From the NCBI RefSeq assembly GCF_018613575.1, contig NZ_JAGGPX010000020.1, positions 1-64,000 on the forward strand: a DNA stretch of 64,000 nt, in the 5' to 3' direction. This document shows positions 63,790 to 64,000 of the stretch, piece by piece (the first letter of the stretch is position 1; every line of letters starts with the position of its first letter). Made by a program: the position numbers and the translations under genes. A model generated the notes under the pieces. The model searched no databases and had not been told where the DNA came from. It saw only the letters and a list, made by a program, of their open reading frames with translations. This DNA is from Planococcus sp. ISL-110 (GTDB lineage: Bacteria; Bacillota; Bacilli; Bacillales_A; Planococcaceae).

Positions 63790-64000
63790 TGGAAAGAAAG
63801 AGCAATTTTGAATGTCCCAATCCGGCAGCCACTCTTCGTTTTGATGCTTTTGGCAGACCAATCGATTGGGTGTCTCCACAGTTTTTCTCCATATTTTTAT
63901 GGAAACAGCAGAAAAAAATAAGCACGTTTCAAATTCACTAAATTTCTTAGTGCTGGCGCGTTCCAAGCGGCCGACTGGAAAGCCCGTTATTTTTTTGGTA
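63790..64000. other. window end without visible genes
   Basis: About 210 nt. No frame on either strand shows a start signal or family resemblance. It contains GC-rich GGCGCGTTCC/AAGCGGCCGA text that may be the edge of another dispersed repeat. Confidence 0.3.

Noticed and set aside
1-64000. tRNA, rRNA genes or CRISPR arrays
   Set aside because: No cloverleaf with TTCGA-type T-arm, no rRNA sequence and no regular repeat-spacer array was seen.

Overview
The window is a chromosomal segment of a Gram-positive member of the Bacillales. It is most likely a non-sporulating Planococcaceae such as Planococcus or Planomicrobium. The gene order follows the Bacillus subtilis yqf-yqg-comG-gcv-yqh-acc-dxs-recN-spo0A backbone almost gene for gene. 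However, the spoIIIA cluster (expected between efp and accB) and spoIVB (expected between recN and spo0A) are absent, while spo0A is intact. The genus is an inference from gene order and protein character; no rRNA is present to confirm it.

Layout. 1-6.9 kb is an accessory zone: a His-rich metal-island type protein, a MATE efflux pump, a second MurE-like ligase followed by the wreck of a D,D-carboxypeptidase, a YdhK (DUF1541) wreck, an intact Asp-box lipoprotein and the tail of a copper P-type ATPase. It reads as a decayed metal-resistance and cell-wall island. 6.9-15 kb holds ispH, cshB, nfo, the zinc uptake operon zurA-zurM-zur with a Zur box, yqfW, ispG and a DUF1189 gene. 15-26.4 kb holds a Na/Pi cotransporter, yqgC, sodA, a class B PBP, the pstSCAB-phoU operon behind a four-repeat Pho box, rpmG, a 5-formyl-THF cyclo-ligase gene and yqgQ. 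26.6-33.3 kb holds the lipoteichoic acid synthase and the yqgW/yqgX/yqgY genes, interrupted by a 3.3-kb mobile element. 33.5-37.8 kb is the comG competence pseudopilus operon followed by aroK. 37.9-42.2 kb is a tandem glycine riboswitch driving gcvT-gcvPA-gcvPB. 42.2-47.3 kb holds a wrecked AAA+ ATPase gene, yqhL, lipM, and a class II ribonucleotide reductase behind tandem NrdR boxes. 47.3-62 kb runs aroQ-pepP-like-efp-accB-accC-yqhY-nusB-folD-xseA-xseB-ispA-dxs-tlyA-argR-recN-spo0A. An IS3-family element with a nonsense mutation in orfA sits near the right end.

The most interesting object is the element at about 28571-31896. It has about 29-30-bp perfect terminal inverted repeats. It encodes a 655-aa zinc-finger DDE-type putative transposase, a 72-aa ribbon-helix-helix protein and a lipoprotein. 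It is inserted exactly at the loop of the rho-independent terminator of ltaS, and the target duplication is the palindromic tip of that hairpin (CGC-TCT-GCG). I do not recognise the transposase as a standard IS family; this element may be an undescribed structure-targeting transposon.

How the genes work together: isoprenoid precursor synthesis is spread over dxs, ispG, ispH and ispA. One-carbon metabolism is covered by gcvT/PA/PB, folD and yqgN. Lipoate synthesis (lipM) sits just downstream of the lipoate-using glycine cleavage system. Fatty acid initiation is covered by accB/accC. Phosphate import appears twice (nptA-like and pst), each with a PhoU-type module.
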